In this document: positions 46,220 to 55,201 of the stretch, in pieces
Position numbering within the stretch: position 1 is the stretch's first letter
Layout of the letters: each line of letters opens with the position of its first letter
Assembly: GCA_020186115.1 (NCBI GenBank)
Contig: WSYJ01000144.1
Location: forward strand, 124,001-188,000
Length of the DNA stretch: 64,000 nucleotides
Reading direction: 5' to 3'
Source of the DNA: Histomonas meleagridis
Lineage: Eukaryota; Parabasalia; Tritrichomonadida; Dientamoebidae
Position numbers and translations under genes: made by a program
The notes under the pieces: generated by a model
The model's database searches: none
What the model was told of the DNA's origin: nothing
Seen by the model: only the letters and a program-made list of their open reading frames with translations

Positions 46220-49200
46220 TTATAATTTATTTATCAATTTGAAAGCGTCATCATAATATTTGAACTTATTTGCGTTCTTTATAAAGAATTCCTTCAATTC
46301 CTTTACCACCGATTTATTTCTAACTTCGGCACCTTCTTTAATCAGGAACGCGACGCAATAAATAAATTCACATTTAATTTGTAAAGGCAACTGATGATTT
46401 TCCAATGCGTCCAAATAAGCGAACAATGTTTCAGTTTTACCGAAATTGGATTTTAACATTGTTTGCACTGCCCAAAGTTCATTACCATCTTTTTGGAACT
46501 TAAATTCCTCGAGAATTGGCATCACAATTTTCGGGTTCATTATATCATTACCCGAATTTATATCCTTTAATGTGTATTGGATTCTTTGTGTGACAACAGT
46601 TAAATGTTCATTCCAAAGTTGTTCTTCCAAGAACTTTGTCCATATTTTACTAATAAGTTTTACTCGATCTTCATTAATAATTGGCGAACAACTTAAAATG
46701 ATTAATAAAAGATCATAATAACATTGATTCCAACATATATCGAATAAGTTTTGTGCTGTTTCGAGTTTATTATTATTATTTTCGATGATTTTATTTCTTT
46801 TATTAATTTCCTTTTGAATGTTTGCATATTTTAATATATAATTTGCTGTTTGTATTAATTCATTATTACCTGCAATGTTAGCAATGATAATAACTTTATT
46901 AATCCAACGAATTCGTTCTTCAAGTTCAAAGTCTTTATTATTATCAGTTGCTAACTCATAAAGTTTTATTGCGGATTCTTCATAATTACCTTGTTGATAT
47001 GAATACATCCATAATTTATCAGGAGCATTTTCTTCAAGGAATTGTTTCAAATGTGGTGTTACTAATGTTAATAATAAATCGAGTTTTCCATCATCAATTA
47101 ATTTCTTATATAAACAAATATGAAATAATTCATCCGATGATGATATCATCATATCAAGTGTTTCCTTATTATTAATTAAGTTAAAACACCATTTATAACA
47201 TTCATAACGCTTATCAAATGCTGAACAACCTAAGACATCAGTCTTATAACGATTACCTTTATACCATTGTATCGCTAAAAATGTAGGATCAATAGCAGCG
47301 GCACGTTTTAAACAGATGTCAATGATACCTTTATAATATTTATGTTTATAAAATAAGTCAACAATATCTTCAAGTTTAAATGATTGTGTAATATTCTTTA
47401 AATATGTTTCACGAACTTCATTTAATAAATGTAATGGAGGATTAAGTTCATTAATTGGAGTATTCCGTAATCGATTCGTTACATCCATAATTTGTAAATC
47501 TGCTTCACTAAAAAAGTTCGGACATTGTGATTCAAGTAATTTACGTAAATGAATGTTTTGTGAGTTATTATTTTGTTGTTGTAATAACGCAGAAGCAAAT
47601 TCTCGTAATGCATGAAATATAGTTAAGTTTTGTATGTTATTATCTTTAAATGATATTTTGTTTTCAATGTTTTCTTCATTAGGTCCAAAAGGATATTCAC
47701 TAAGTCTTTTTTGTGATGTTGTTGATATTAATGATATTGCTTTATTTATATTAATCTTTTGATGTATTATAATCTTTATGAACTTTAATATATCAATGAT
47801 TGATATTAAATATGAATTTAATTCTTGTATCATTTCAATTTCTTGTAATAAAAAGTTTTGTTGTTCATTGTTCTTATTTTCAACATTAGAATTCCGACTT
47901 TTAATATAAGACTTCGTTAATTGTAATAAAGTTTCTAATTCTGGTTGTATTAAATTTGGTAATGTATCAAAGATTGGTGATAATTTCCATTTATTATCTT
48001 TTTGGATAAATACTGTCGAATACCATAATAATGATAATAAACGAGAAGTCCTTAAGATGAATGCTGAAAAAACAGGATAATTAATTAATGAAGTTTTTTC
48101 GATTGATTTCAAATAATCTTTCGAATATTGCGTTAATATAAACAATGCTCTTTTCTTTTGTTTTGGATATTTCGAAGCTAAAAGTAATAAAGTTGCTGAT
48201 GATTCTTCTTGATATTCATAAAAACTCATCCAATTCTTTATCTTATATGTATAATTCCCTTGTGTTTCTTCGATCAAATTATTTAATGTATCGACAGGTC
48301 GATCAAATGTTAATTTATAATAACCTTCGACACATATTAAATAACCAAATGGTATATCAGAGATATGTTGCCACATAATTTCATGATAAAAGATCATTCC
48401 AGAATTATCAATAAAATTATGATTACCTCGAACAAAATTTATCGGATGTTCTTCTAAATCAAACACTTGGAAATATTCATCAGGATGTAATGAAGTTTGA
48501 TGTGGACAATAAAATGGTCGTAACACTATAACTTGATTTAAACATGTTAAGATGGATGTATTTAACCCATAATATCCACCAATTAAATTAATGTCATTAC
48601 GAACATCATTAGGTAATAATAACTCTTTAAGTATTCGGATTTCATCAATACGTGTAAATACGCCCGGATTTGTTCCATAAAAAATTCGTGTTCCATCTTG
48701 TGTGAATGATACAAATCGACAAAAACTTGAATCTGAAATAGGTATCGGATCAAGTGATACAATTTGGAAGACATTTTGATTTGCAATTTGTGTACTATAA
48801 TTTTCTTTGGTAATAGTTGATACATTTGTTAATGTATTGTCATGATATGTATAAAATTTAATGGTAGATTTGTTATCAAGTGCTGCTAAAAACATGGTGG
48901 TCTCATCATACGCAATTTTGATGATTGGATTTTGCGATGGAAAGAAATGTAATGATGCAATGCGCAAAAATGAGGTGACCGTTTGTAGAAATGTTGAGCC
49001 ATTTGTTATAAAATAGGCTTCGCGCGTGTAATCAATGTCTCGGATGCGATACCCTAATGGAAATACTTGACCTTTATTGGTCCCAACAAATATTGTATAA
49101 TCTGTCGGAAGTTTGGATGCCGTAATAGATGTTATAGAAAAGCCAGAGGTGGTAAGAACAATGCTACTCTCTTGTGCATTATCACTTATGACTTTAAAAT

Positions 49201-49696
49201 TATGATCAATTGGTAAAATTGTAATTTGAGTATCTGTAGAATATATAAGTAAAAATGAAATTGAGCTAGTATATACTTTAGGATCAGGATATGCTATTTC
49301 TACAGCTGTAATGTTACCACTATCATCTGTGATTTTTTGGATATTTTTAATATTATTTGGATCCCATAAAATAAGTGTGTCGTCAACTGTACAGTAAAGC
49401 CTATTTATTTGATGGAAATATCCCATAAAAATTCGATTTTGTACATTTGGTAATAATGAAATTACTTCTTGTGGAAAACTTTTTAATTCGCTTATATGAG
49501 TCGCATCAGGCATAGCTTTTTGTGATTTTTCAACTTCATCTCCATCTTCAATATAATGATCAGATATTGCTTCGTTTTGTTGAACTAATTGAAAAAACTC
49601 TGAAACTGTTGAATCATTTTCATGGCATTTATCTATGATTGATATGATATTAATTTGATTTTTTGAAGATGGTGCATTTTGGTTTTCCACGAGCAT
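46220..49696 (-). CDS. Nup155/Nup170-like nucleoporin
   Basis: 1158 residues from ATG 49696; the longer frame overlaps the divergent ARM-like gene and is rejected. The N-terminal beta-propeller (about 60-480) begins with FPQEVISLLPNVQNRIFMGY, HQINRLYCTVDDTLILWDPN, the characteristic Nup155 opening, and includes VFVGTNKGQVFPLGYRIRDI-like blades. An alpha-solenoid fills the rest (for example RKLLESQCPNFFSEADLQIM, ILEEFKFQKDGNELWAVQTM). Nup155 is an inner-ring scaffold nucleoporin linking the pore to the membrane and to Nup93/Nup53. Length is slightly short of animal Nup155 (about 1390). The central part is Asn/Ile-rich. Confidence 0.75.
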   Translation of the reverse strand: MLVENQNAPSSKNQINIISIIDKCHENDSTVSEFFQLVQQNEAISDHYIEDGDEVEKSQKAMPDATHISELKSFPQEVISLLPNVQNRIFMGYFHQINRLYCTVDDTLILWDPNNIKNIQKITDDSGNITAVEIAYPDPKVYTSSISFLLIYSTDTQITILPIDHNFKVISDNAQESSIVLTTSGFSITSITASKLPTDYTIFVGTNKGQVFPLGYRIRDIDYTREAYFITNGSTFLQTVTSFLRIASLHFFPSQNPIIKIAYDETTMFLAALDNKSTIKFYTYHDNTLTNVSTITKENYSTQIANQNVFQIVSLDPIPISDSSFCRFVSFTQDGTRIFYGTNPGVFTRIDEIRILKELLLPNDVRNDINLIGGYYGLNTSILTCLNQVIVLRPFYCPHQTSLHPDEYFQVFDLEEHPINFVRGNHNFIDNSGMIFYHEIMWQHISDIPFGYLICVEGYYKLTFDRPVDTLNNLIEETQGNYTYKIKNWMSFYEYQEESSATLLLLASKYPKQKKRALFILTQYSKDYLKSIEKTSLINYPVFSAFILRTSRLLSLLWYSTVFIQKDNKWKLSPIFDTLPNLIQPELETLLQLTKSYIKSRNSNVENKNNEQQNFLLQEIEMIQELNSYLISIIDILKFIKIIIHQKININKAISLISTTSQKRLSEYPFGPNEENIENKISFKDNNIQNLTIFHALREFASALLQQQNNNSQNIHLRKLLESQCPNFFSEADLQIMDVTNRLRNTPINELNPPLHLLNEVRETYLKNITQSFKLEDIVDLFYKHKYYKGIIDICLKRAAAIDPTFLAIQWYKGNRYKTDVLGCSAFDKRYECYKWCFNLINNKETLDMMISSSDELFHICLYKKLIDDGKLDLLLTLVTPHLKQFLEENAPDKLWMYSYQQGNYEESAIKLYELATDNNKDFELEERIRWINKVIIIANIAGNNELIQTANYILKYANIQKEINKRNKIIENNNNKLETAQNLFDICWNQCYYDLLLIILSCSPIINEDRVKLISKIWTKFLEEQLWNEHLTVVTQRIQYTLKDINSGNDIMNPKIVMPILEEFKFQKDGNELWAVQTMLKSNFGKTETLFAYLDALENHQLPLQIKCEFIYCVAFLIKEGAEVRNKSVVKELKEFFIKNANKFKYYDDAFKLINKL

Positions 49697-49745
49697 TTTG
49701 GAAGACGTTAATTTAAACAACCGACCAAAAGTTAACGTTCTCCAA
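49697..49745. promoter_or_regulatory. 49-bp divergent promoter
   Basis: Separates ATG 49696 (minus) and ATG 49746 (plus). No TCAYTW site; contains GACGTTAATT and GTTAACGTTCTCC, two ACGTT cores facing the two genes. The plus-side AACGTTCTCC resembles AAACGGTTCTCC before the gene at 43195. Confidence 0.5.
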
Positions 49746-51137
49746 ATGGGAGAATACAAGGGTACTTCTTCCCAAGGTAGCGTTATTGATTGCATATTAG
49801 ATCCAACAAATAAAGATTTAAGTATAAAAAATGAAACGTGTAAATCTTTTGCTCTTGGTGTTGACAAAATTTTTATGGAAATGAAAAATGCAATTGAAAC
49901 CAATGATTTTTCTCAATTTCAAACCTTATTAGATAAGTTCAATGTTGTAACTTATTCTAAAAACTTTGGTTATTTTCCAATTTTTGAGCAAAGTAGAATT
50001 CATGTGTATATTTTAGATCTATTGAAACCAAACTATAGTATTGAAACTCAAGATAAGGCTATCCAATGTATCATTAACTTAATATATAACCCATCAACAA
50101 ATAAATATTTTGAGATATTAGTCAAAAGTGATCTTATTCCAATCTCAACAAAATTATTTTCATTAAGAATGGATGACATAGCTCACTTCTATAATCTTTT
50201 TTATTATATCTGTTTTAAAGGCCTTCAATATCGAAATGAAATTCTAAATCACATTGAAATCAAAGATCTTTTTTCATTACTTCAGTCAACTGTTCAATAT
50301 AAACAACAAGTTGACAGTGTTATAAATCTTTTACAATCCTTAACCAAATATCATGATGTCCCACTCGAAATTTTCGAATGCATTATTTCACAAACTTTCG
50401 AAATTCTTAAAAATTATGAAACTACAATTGTTCCTGTTCATTTACTCTTTGAAATTATTAACGAAGAGTTTAAACCCGAGATCCAAGACTTTATTCGCGA
50501 AAATGATTATTTGCAAAATGCATTTGTTGTTTTAGAAGCATTAAAAGAAAGTCCATTCGTAAAAATCAAGTTATTACGCTCAATTATTAATTTTATTGCA
50601 AATGCACTCGAAATGCCAATTCATTTCCAAATCAATTTCGAGACATTTATTTCTTTATTACAAATTCAAGACTTAAAAATTGTAATTGAAACAATTTATG
50701 CAATTGGAAATATGTTTGAGTCTATGCCTGAAACAATAAACATTATGTTTGATTTAAATTTATTCCAAATCTTTGAGCAATATTCTCAGAATTGTAGTTA
50801 TAGACTAAAAAATGAAATTACAATTTGTTGTTCGACAGCAATTTGTTTTTCTTCGGATGTACATAACTATTTCCTTGAGAAGCAATTCCAAATAAACATC
50901 GCGGATATAGCTCAAACTTCTTCGATAGATTTGGAATATATGCTCGTAAATGCTTATGGCGCTTTATTAAAAACTTTCCTGGAAAGTTCAAGTCCAGCTG
51001 ATGCAATGCAGTGGGTAGAAGAAAGTGACGCAAAAGAAATGATCGAGGAATTATTGACAAGAGATGACCCAAAAACTAAAGAAGCAACAATAGCTTTGGA
51101 TAACTTTATTGAAGAAATATCAAAGGAGGCGCAATGA
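49746..51137 (+). CDS. ARM/HEAT-like repeat protein
   Basis: 463 residues. The frame extends to a TTG at 49698, but ATG 49746 is taken. Helical repeats about 40 residues apart (KAIQCIINLIYNPSTNKYFE; VVLEALKESPFVKIKLLRSI; QDLKIVIETIYAIGNMFESM) fit an ARM-type solenoid such as importin-alpha-like or adaptor proteins. No importin-beta-binding segment or NLS-binding W/N ladder is visible, so importin-alpha is unlikely. No signal or TM. Function unknown. Divergent from the nucleoporin gene through a very short promoter. Confidence 0.75.
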   Translation: MGEYKGTSSQGSVIDCILDPTNKDLSIKNETCKSFALGVDKIFMEMKNAIETNDFSQFQTLLDKFNVVTYSKNFGYFPIFEQSRIHVYILDLLKPNYSIETQDKAIQCIINLIYNPSTNKYFEILVKSDLIPISTKLFSLRMDDIAHFYNLFYYICFKGLQYRNEILNHIEIKDLFSLLQSTVQYKQQVDSVINLLQSLTKYHDVPLEIFECIISQTFEILKNYETTIVPVHLLFEIINEEFKPEIQDFIRENDYLQNAFVVLEALKESPFVKIKLLRSIINFIANALEMPIHFQINFETFISLLQIQDLKIVIETIYAIGNMFESMPETINIMFDLNLFQIFEQYSQNCSYRLKNEITICCSTAICFSSDVHNYFLEKQFQINIADIAQTSSIDLEYMLVNAYGALLKTFLESSSPADAMQWVEESDAKEMIEELLTRDDPKTKEATIALDNFIEEISKEAQ

Positions 51138-51982
51138 AAAATAAAAATGTAAATAAAAAATTTATTACATAAAAAGAACAATAAAATTTTATAAAAATTT
51201 GAATTAAAATGAATTAAGTAGTTTGATGATATTTAAATTTGTTATGGAATATTTTTTGTTTTTCGCTTTTATGGTGAATTTACTAACTTAAAGTGTTTTT
51301 AATTTTTGAAACCTTTTTGGAAATTAATGATTTTTTGTCATCAGACTTAAAACATAGTTTTAAATCAATAAATAGAAAAATTATAAGGATAAATAAATTA
51401 CTAAGTGATCGTGTAAGCTTGCATCTAATAATCGTCAGTCAGAAATAGTTACAATAATTTAAATTAATTTTCTTTAATGATTATTTTAATATTTTTGGAA
51501 ATTAATTAAACTATTAAAAGTCACTTAATTTAACAATATAGTTAAATTTCATCTAAAACAGGAAAGAGGTAAAATAAGTTGAAGTCTTTGGTGTTTGAAA
51601 TTGATCTCTATTTTCGAAAATGTGGAAATTAGTTTAAGCATAAAAATAAATCAATAAATATTAAATTAAGAAAACCAATTGGTATCTCGAAATTTAATTC
51701 AAGCATGCGAAAACTTTTTATTTGTATAATTAAAAAAATGTAACACAATTTTTCTAGACAACAATTATTATTTGAGCTCAAACCTCTATTTAATCAGCAC
51801 ATGTCAATATTATTAATAACATATTCTTATGAAAGAAAAATTGTTTCTTTTATTAAGCTGAGATCTCCAACACATAGTGGTATTAAAAAACGATAGCTCT
51901 AAATCAAACACAGTCTGATAAAATTTCGGTCGAAAATTATCGTTTTACTACAAAATATGTTTTCTCATTTGTTTATTAACAA
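51138..51982. other. Convergent AT-rich intergenic stretch
   Basis: About 850 bp with no credible frame, RNA gene or repeat. Confidence 0.4.
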
Positions 51983-53236
51983 TCATACTAATTTCAATTG
52001 TAACGACACCTTTTTGCTTAATCCGAGTTTTTTCTGTATTTCCGGGTCATAAATCTGAGCCACGTTCACAATCAACAACGCGTCATCCTTAAACGACACC
52101 TTCATCATTCTCATTATCGATGCGACGCAATCCAATTGCACTGGCAGCGTGCATTGCTTTCTTATGTACGAATCAGCCATCGCCGTAACCATTAAAGCTG
52201 TTTTAATCAATGAGCTTAAGTATTGATCACATATGAAATGTTTTGCGCGATCATTTTTAATTACTAATGAAACAACATTATTGGCCCAATGAACATATCC
52301 ATTAACATTGGACAACTTAAGTTGTTGCTTAAGTTTCGATGATCGCTTTTTGACCTCGGGATCATCAAAATCGTTCATTGATGTAACATTCAGATATTCA
52401 AGATGAATGTTCCGATGTGCATCCAAGGACGGCGTCTGAATGATCTGGCGCTCAGGAAATCGAATCCATGTACACGGAGTTGGAAATTCGATGAGGATAT
52501 CTTCAATAGGAATTGTTTGACGTTGAACACATTGTAAAAATAGACCCGGCGTTGGGGTCGGGGACAAAGATAAAGATGAAAAACGCTTTTGATAAGGTAA
52601 TGTAAAGTGTGATAAGAAATTTAATAGATTTTCACATTCTTGAATTGAGGTGGTTTCAATAATAGTATTCATATGAGTTTGAAGATGTGATGTTAGGCAT
52701 GTTGAAAAGAATACATTTTCAACAGGAATAATATTGAAATTTGGAAGATTAGTAAATCCGGATTTTAAAATGATCTTGAATTCATCAACCTTTTTGTCAA
52801 TAAGAGGCTTTAGTTTAGATAAGGAATCATTTTTGTTAATGAGATTTTTAGCTGCAATTGTGAGATATTGTAAAAATGAATGAAGAATATTTGTAACTGG
52901 CACAGATTGAAATTCTTCATTTTGCTTTAAAATGATTTGGATAGCATAGTACACATCTTTTGGGCGCTTTATGATAAAAGTAGAATTTGAGATGAACCAA
53001 TCAAGTTGATGAATAACAATGTTTTGTTGAAGAAAATTTAAAAGCCATTCTTCTCCTTGTCGATGGACATTACCAAGAACCATTCTAAAAGAAAAATTTA
53101 AATTTTCTGTAAAATCATCAACATGTTGTAGGTTCCATTGCTCAAGAATTTTAATTCCAGATCTCATATCAAACGATGCGATCGCAACACCAATAAATGC
53201 ATTTGAAATGTCGAAATTTTCTTCTTTGTTTTCCAT
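51983..53236 (-). CDS. C9orf72-like longin-DENN protein
   Basis: 417 residues. The N-terminal longin part opens FIGVAIASFDMRSGIKILEQW (read in two pieces), like FAYWDNILGPRVRHIW in animals. The middle matches best: FFSTCLTSHLQTHMNTIIET with GLFLQCV and FPTPCTWIRFPERQIIQTPS, DAHRNIHLEYLN, corresponding to the SSHLQT...GLFVQG...YPTTHID...HEHIYNQRRY region. The C-terminal DENN helices include DQYLSSLIKTALMVTAMADS. In other eukaryotes C9orf72 pairs with SMCR8 and acts on autophagy and small-GTPase control; a folliculin/SMCR8-like gene is at 5325-6692. Length is close to C9orf72 (481). Start ATG clear; no strict initiator. Confidence 0.75.
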   Translation of the reverse strand: MENKEENFDISNAFIGVAIASFDMRSGIKILEQWNLQHVDDFTENLNFSFRMVLGNVHRQGEEWLLNFLQQNIVIHQLDWFISNSTFIIKRPKDVYYAIQIILKQNEEFQSVPVTNILHSFLQYLTIAAKNLINKNDSLSKLKPLIDKKVDEFKIILKSGFTNLPNFNIIPVENVFFSTCLTSHLQTHMNTIIETTSIQECENLLNFLSHFTLPYQKRFSSLSLSPTPTPGLFLQCVQRQTIPIEDILIEFPTPCTWIRFPERQIIQTPSLDAHRNIHLEYLNVTSMNDFDDPEVKKRSSKLKQQLKLSNVNGYVHWANNVVSLVIKNDRAKHFICDQYLSSLIKTALMVTAMADSYIRKQCTLPVQLDCVASIMRMMKVSFKDDALLIVNVAQIYDPEIQKKLGLSKKVSLQLKLV

Positions 53237-53663
53237 TTTGGAATGCTTTGGTTAATTCATTTCATATAACATGTCACACTTAAAAAAATATATCCTTTTT
53301 CAACTCAAATACATTGGAGAATGCAACACATATTCTTGGTTAGTGTTTATAATTTTGTTTCTTTAATTTCAATAAATAACTTTTTTTTTCAGTAACAATT
53401 TAATCTTGTAAAGATAGGTAAATTGTAATAGAATTTATAAATTGCTAATTGATTTTCTATTACTTCAAAATGGCATTTGTAAATTATGCAAAATCTAAAA
53501 TACTATGAAGAAAATCAGACTAATCTAATTAATATGTAAAAGAATAATTGATATCTTTTAAATTAGTTAACATCCTATTTAGATTAAAATTAAAACGACA
53601 CTATCAAATATTTAATCTATTATTGGAGATCAAATCAAAAAAAAATTCACGTTTTCATTTTTA
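53237..53663. other. Intergenic stretch
   Basis: AT-rich with a T10 run near 53381-53390; no gene or structure recognised. Confidence 0.4.
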
Positions 53664-55064
53664 TTAAATAACAATTCTTGCCATGTAATGTCTATGCAAA
53701 TAAGTTATTGAAGCTGTGAAAGTCGTAAAGAAGAGCCACATTCCAACAGCAACCATTAATGTCACGAACAAGAAAGCGAACATGTTATATCTTTCCGATC
53801 TATCTGTATATTTCTCATATACAGTTGCAAGTTGATCACCAAATGTTAAACTCAAAATTGCCTCAAACAATTTCATGAAGGAATCCGAATATTCGCACAC
53901 AAATCCAAACAAGAAAATACTCACAAACATTAGGGCGAAAAAGAATGGAGAAAGAGAAACACTTACTGATAATAACATTCCAAATGCAAGTCGAATGATG
54001 GAAGCAACACGATAAACCTGACTAAATGGCATCATCCATCTTAAGGTCAATGATATCATCAGACAAAACATAGCTCCAAAAAAGCATAAAGATCCAAATG
54101 ATGGGTATTGGGTAAGATGATGGATATCAACCAGTGAAAACACGCAACAGAAAATAGAGAATATATAACTAACGAGGAAAAATGGTGACCAAAAGCCAAT
54201 AACCTGATGGAACTGCTCAAACGCACCCAAGTCATAGAACGATGAGACGGTTTTGGTCAGACGGTTACGCCTTTTGATGCGAGAGAAGAAATCACTGAAC
54301 GCATTTACGGCAGAGATGGAGACAATGATAGTGAGACTTGTTAGGAGCTTAAGGCTGATGTGATATAATGATAATGAATTTCTTTCGAGATTTGTTTGAA
54401 GAAAAATATCATCATCACATTGTGTGTGATCAAGTGTAGGCGTAAAATGAACACAAAAACTACTTTGTGATGTCTCGAATAATACACTGGCATACCATTG
54501 AGTACAACCTGTTATTGGCGCTTTTTCATCAACAATCCAGAATTCTGTACTGATTTCAAAGTTTTGGATGTGATGAAGAAAATCGATAGAAATTTCTGTT
54601 ATATATGTAATATCTGAAAGAGTTCCATTTTTGAAAAGTGTTGTAAGTGTATAAGGTTTTGATTCATTAATAAAATGTAGATTAAAAAAAGAATCATTTG
54701 CAAGCATATCAAGTTTTTCGCCAAATGATTCAATGTATTCTGAAATGTCAGGAACTTCACGAAATGGGATTTCTTCTTCTAAAGATGGAAAAAGTTCTTC
54801 CAAAAATACATCATGATTGCCATGGATTGCACTAGTTGTTGGAAGGGCAACATTACATGCAAAATAGATAAGACAAAAAACTGTAATCATATGAGTGAGA
54901 AAAACCCAAGGAGGATGAAAATATGATTTCCAACACTCAAGCAATGGTATATTTATTTCGTAGGAGTGTGAAACAAGTTTCAGCCGAATTCCCATAAATT
55001 CCCTATCAAGGCTTGGTGTTAATTTTGGAATACAATACTTTACCTCAATTAAGGGGCGGCTCAT
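53664..55064 (-). CDS. Mucolipin (TRPML)/polycystin-like cation channel
   Basis: 466 residues with six TM helices and a large luminal loop between the first two (about 80-250). The loop carries three N-glycosylation-type sites and paired cysteines (CTQWYAS, SFCVHFTPTLDHTQC). The pore loop lies before the last helix: FMKLFEAILSLTFGDQLATVY, aligning with the mucolipin filter LFSLINGDDM. The N terminus is short and basic. TRPML channels release Ca2+ and other cations from acidic compartments and are gated by PI(3,5)P2. Shorter than animal TRPML (about 580), mainly in the tails. The filter has one acidic residue (FGDQ) where mucolipins have two. Divergent from the UBR gene; the 137-bp promoter holds a duplicated 53-bp block. 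Confidence 0.82.
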   Translation of the reverse strand: MSRPLIEVKYCIPKLTPSLDREFMGIRLKLVSHSYEINIPLLECWKSYFHPPWVFLTHMITVFCLIYFACNVALPTTSAIHGNHDVFLEELFPSLEEEIPFREVPDISEYIESFGEKLDMLANDSFFNLHFINESKPYTLTTLFKNGTLSDITYITEISIDFLHHIQNFEISTEFWIVDEKAPITGCTQWYASVLFETSQSSFCVHFTPTLDHTQCDDDIFLQTNLERNSLSLYHISLKLLTSLTIIVSISAVNAFSDFFSRIKRRNRLTKTVSSFYDLGAFEQFHQVIGFWSPFFLVSYIFSIFCCVFSLVDIHHLTQYPSFGSLCFFGAMFCLMISLTLRWMMPFSQVYRVASIIRLAFGMLLSVSVSLSPFFFALMFVSIFLFGFVCEYSDSFMKLFEAILSLTFGDQLATVYEKYTDRSERYNMFAFLFVTLMVAVGMWLFFTTFTASITYLHRHYMARIVI

Positions 55065-55123
55065 TTTAACCGCCCGAATTCAATATGTTGAATCTAGATT
55101 TCAATGCGCCTCACTACAAAATG

Positions 55124-55176
55124 AGAAGAACGATAAAACTTTTTGTATGACAATTCACTTGAAAACGATCGTTTTT
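55124..55176 (+). promoter_or_regulatory. UBR-gene promoter block, duplicated elsewhere
   Basis: Contains ACGATAAAACTTTTTGTA, the initiator TCACTT at 55155-55160 (A at 55157, 44-nt leader to ATG 55202) and ACGATCGTTTTT. A near-identical copy is at 46030-46082. Confidence 0.75.
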
Positions 55177-55201
55177 CCTTCCTGCTTTTGACATTTGCTT
55201 T

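Noticed and set aside
49697-49903. N-terminal extension of the nucleoporin frame
   Set aside because: Overlaps the divergent ARM-like gene on the other strand; the family-typical part begins after ATG 49696.
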